Assembly: GCF_013385825.1 (NCBI RefSeq)
Contig: NZ_JACAPG010000006.1
Coordinates: 248,001-312,000 of the forward strand
DNA: 64,000 bases
Direction: 5' to 3'
Origin: Pseudomonas reactans
Lineage (GTDB): Bacteria > Pseudomonadota > Gammaproteobacteria > Pseudomonadales > Pseudomonadaceae
Shown: positions 63,650-64,000 of the stretch, one piece after another
How the letters are laid out: each line of letters begins with the position of its first letter
How positions within the stretch are numbered: the first letter of the stretch is position 1
Translations under genes and position numbers: made by a program
The notes under the pieces: model-generated
Seen by the model: only the letters and a program-made list of their open reading frames with translations
Told to the model about the DNA's origin: nothing
The model's database searches: none

Positions 63650-64000
63650 GTATCAATTTCCGGAACATCATCAAGCCGTACCCGTCGCCGATCATTACAG
63701 GGCGCGGTATCGACCTCGATTTCCCGATGCTCGCCGGTTGCCTGGCGCTGTTGGGCCTGGGCCTGGTGATGATCACCTCGGCTTCGTCCGAAGTGGCGGC
63801 CGTGCAGTCGGGCAACACCCTGTACATGATGATCCGTCACCTGGTGTACCTGGTGATCGGCCTTGGCGCGTGCATCGTCACCATGATGATCCCGATCGCC
63901 ACCTGGCAGCGCCTGGGTTGGCTGATGCTGATCGGTGCGTTCGGCCTGCTGATCATGGTGATCCTGCCCGGCATTGGCCGCGAGGTGAACGGTTCGATGC
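63646..64000 (+). CDS. ftsW: FtsW, septal peptidoglycan polymerase (3'-truncated by window edge)
   Basis: The start overlaps the murD stop (ATGA). About 118 residues are visible (MSINFRNIIKPYPSPIITGR onward) with the first membrane helices (LALLGLGLVMITSASSEVAA, then LVYLVIGLGACIVTMMI). This is the SEDS-family glycosyltransferase partner of FtsI. The frame runs open to the last base of the window. Confidence 0.93.
   Translation, partial: MSINFRNIIKPYPSPIITGRGIDLDFPMLAGCLALLGLGLVMITSASSEVAAVQSGNTLYMMIRHLVYLVIGLGACIVTMMIPIATWQRLGWLMLIGAFGLLIMVILPGIGREVNGSM

Overview
The window is a chromosomal segment of a fluorescent Pseudomonas, probably of the P. fluorescens group. This rests on recognised protein families and gene order, not on a database search. 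Supporting signs are the blocks pmbA / fagA-fumC-orfX-sodA, rpoN-hpf-ptsN-rapZ-ptsO, kdsD-kdsC-lptCAB, mlaFEDCB-ibaG-murA-hisGDC, rsmI/lpoA-yraN-gmhA-dolP and rnpB-mraZ-dcw, the GC-rich codon use, and six copies of the inverted REP doublets (REPINs) typical of these genomes. Most of the window is core genome. Accessory or less understood parts lie mainly at 26-31 kb and 37-48 kb.

Layout. 1-4.8 kb: the end of pmbA, then a Fur-box-preceded iron-starvation/oxidative-stress operon (fagA, fumC, orfX, Mn-type sodA) with a ZIP metal transporter directly downstream. 4.9-12 kb (minus strand): Kdo synthesis and LPS export (kdsD, kdsC, lptC, lptA, lptB), sigma-54, and the nitrogen-PTS branch (hpf, ptsN, rapZ, ptsO). 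12.2-20.2 kb (plus): the Mla phospholipid-transport operon, ibaG, murA, and hisG-hisD-hisC with a probable terminator between hisG and hisD. 20.3-26 kb: uracil permease and phosphoribosyltransferases, three small conserved genes, and malate:quinone oxidoreductase (mqo), whose last 18 codons lie inside a REPIN. 26-34 kb: a gene-poor stretch with a possible small RNA, several small or hypothetical genes, an acyltransferase, an SRAP-family protein lacking two expected active-site residues, a chemoreceptor and an M48 lipoprotein. 34-37.8 kb: a GDT1-type manganese exporter behind a yybP-ykoY (Mn2+) riboswitch, rsmC, a glycerate dehydrogenase and a LysE-type exporter.

37.9-46 kb holds an acyl-CoA ligase, a DUF1302 protein, a DUF1329 protein and a MalT-like LuxR regulator. 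Together they look like a regulated module for taking up and activating a hydrophobic acid. 46-48 kb carries a HipA-type kinase toxin with an unusually long HipB-like partner and four operator-like half-sites. 48-54 kb has an MBL hydrolase, an OmpA-like lipoprotein, and the dolP-gmhA-yraN-lpoA / rsmI envelope cluster. 54.2-64 kb has RNase P RNA and the start of the division and cell-wall cluster (mraZ, rsmH, ftsL, ftsI, murE, murF, mraY, murD, ftsW), with an MraZ operator and sigma-70-like promoter visible upstream. The window ends inside ftsW.

Much of the DNA serves the envelope: LPS precursor synthesis and export, phospholipid retrograde transport, peptidoglycan precursors, septal synthases and their lipoprotein activator. 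No tRNA, complete insertion sequence, prophage or CRISPR array was seen. Bidirectional GC-rich reading frames are common here, and many long antisense frames were rejected as codon-bias shadows.
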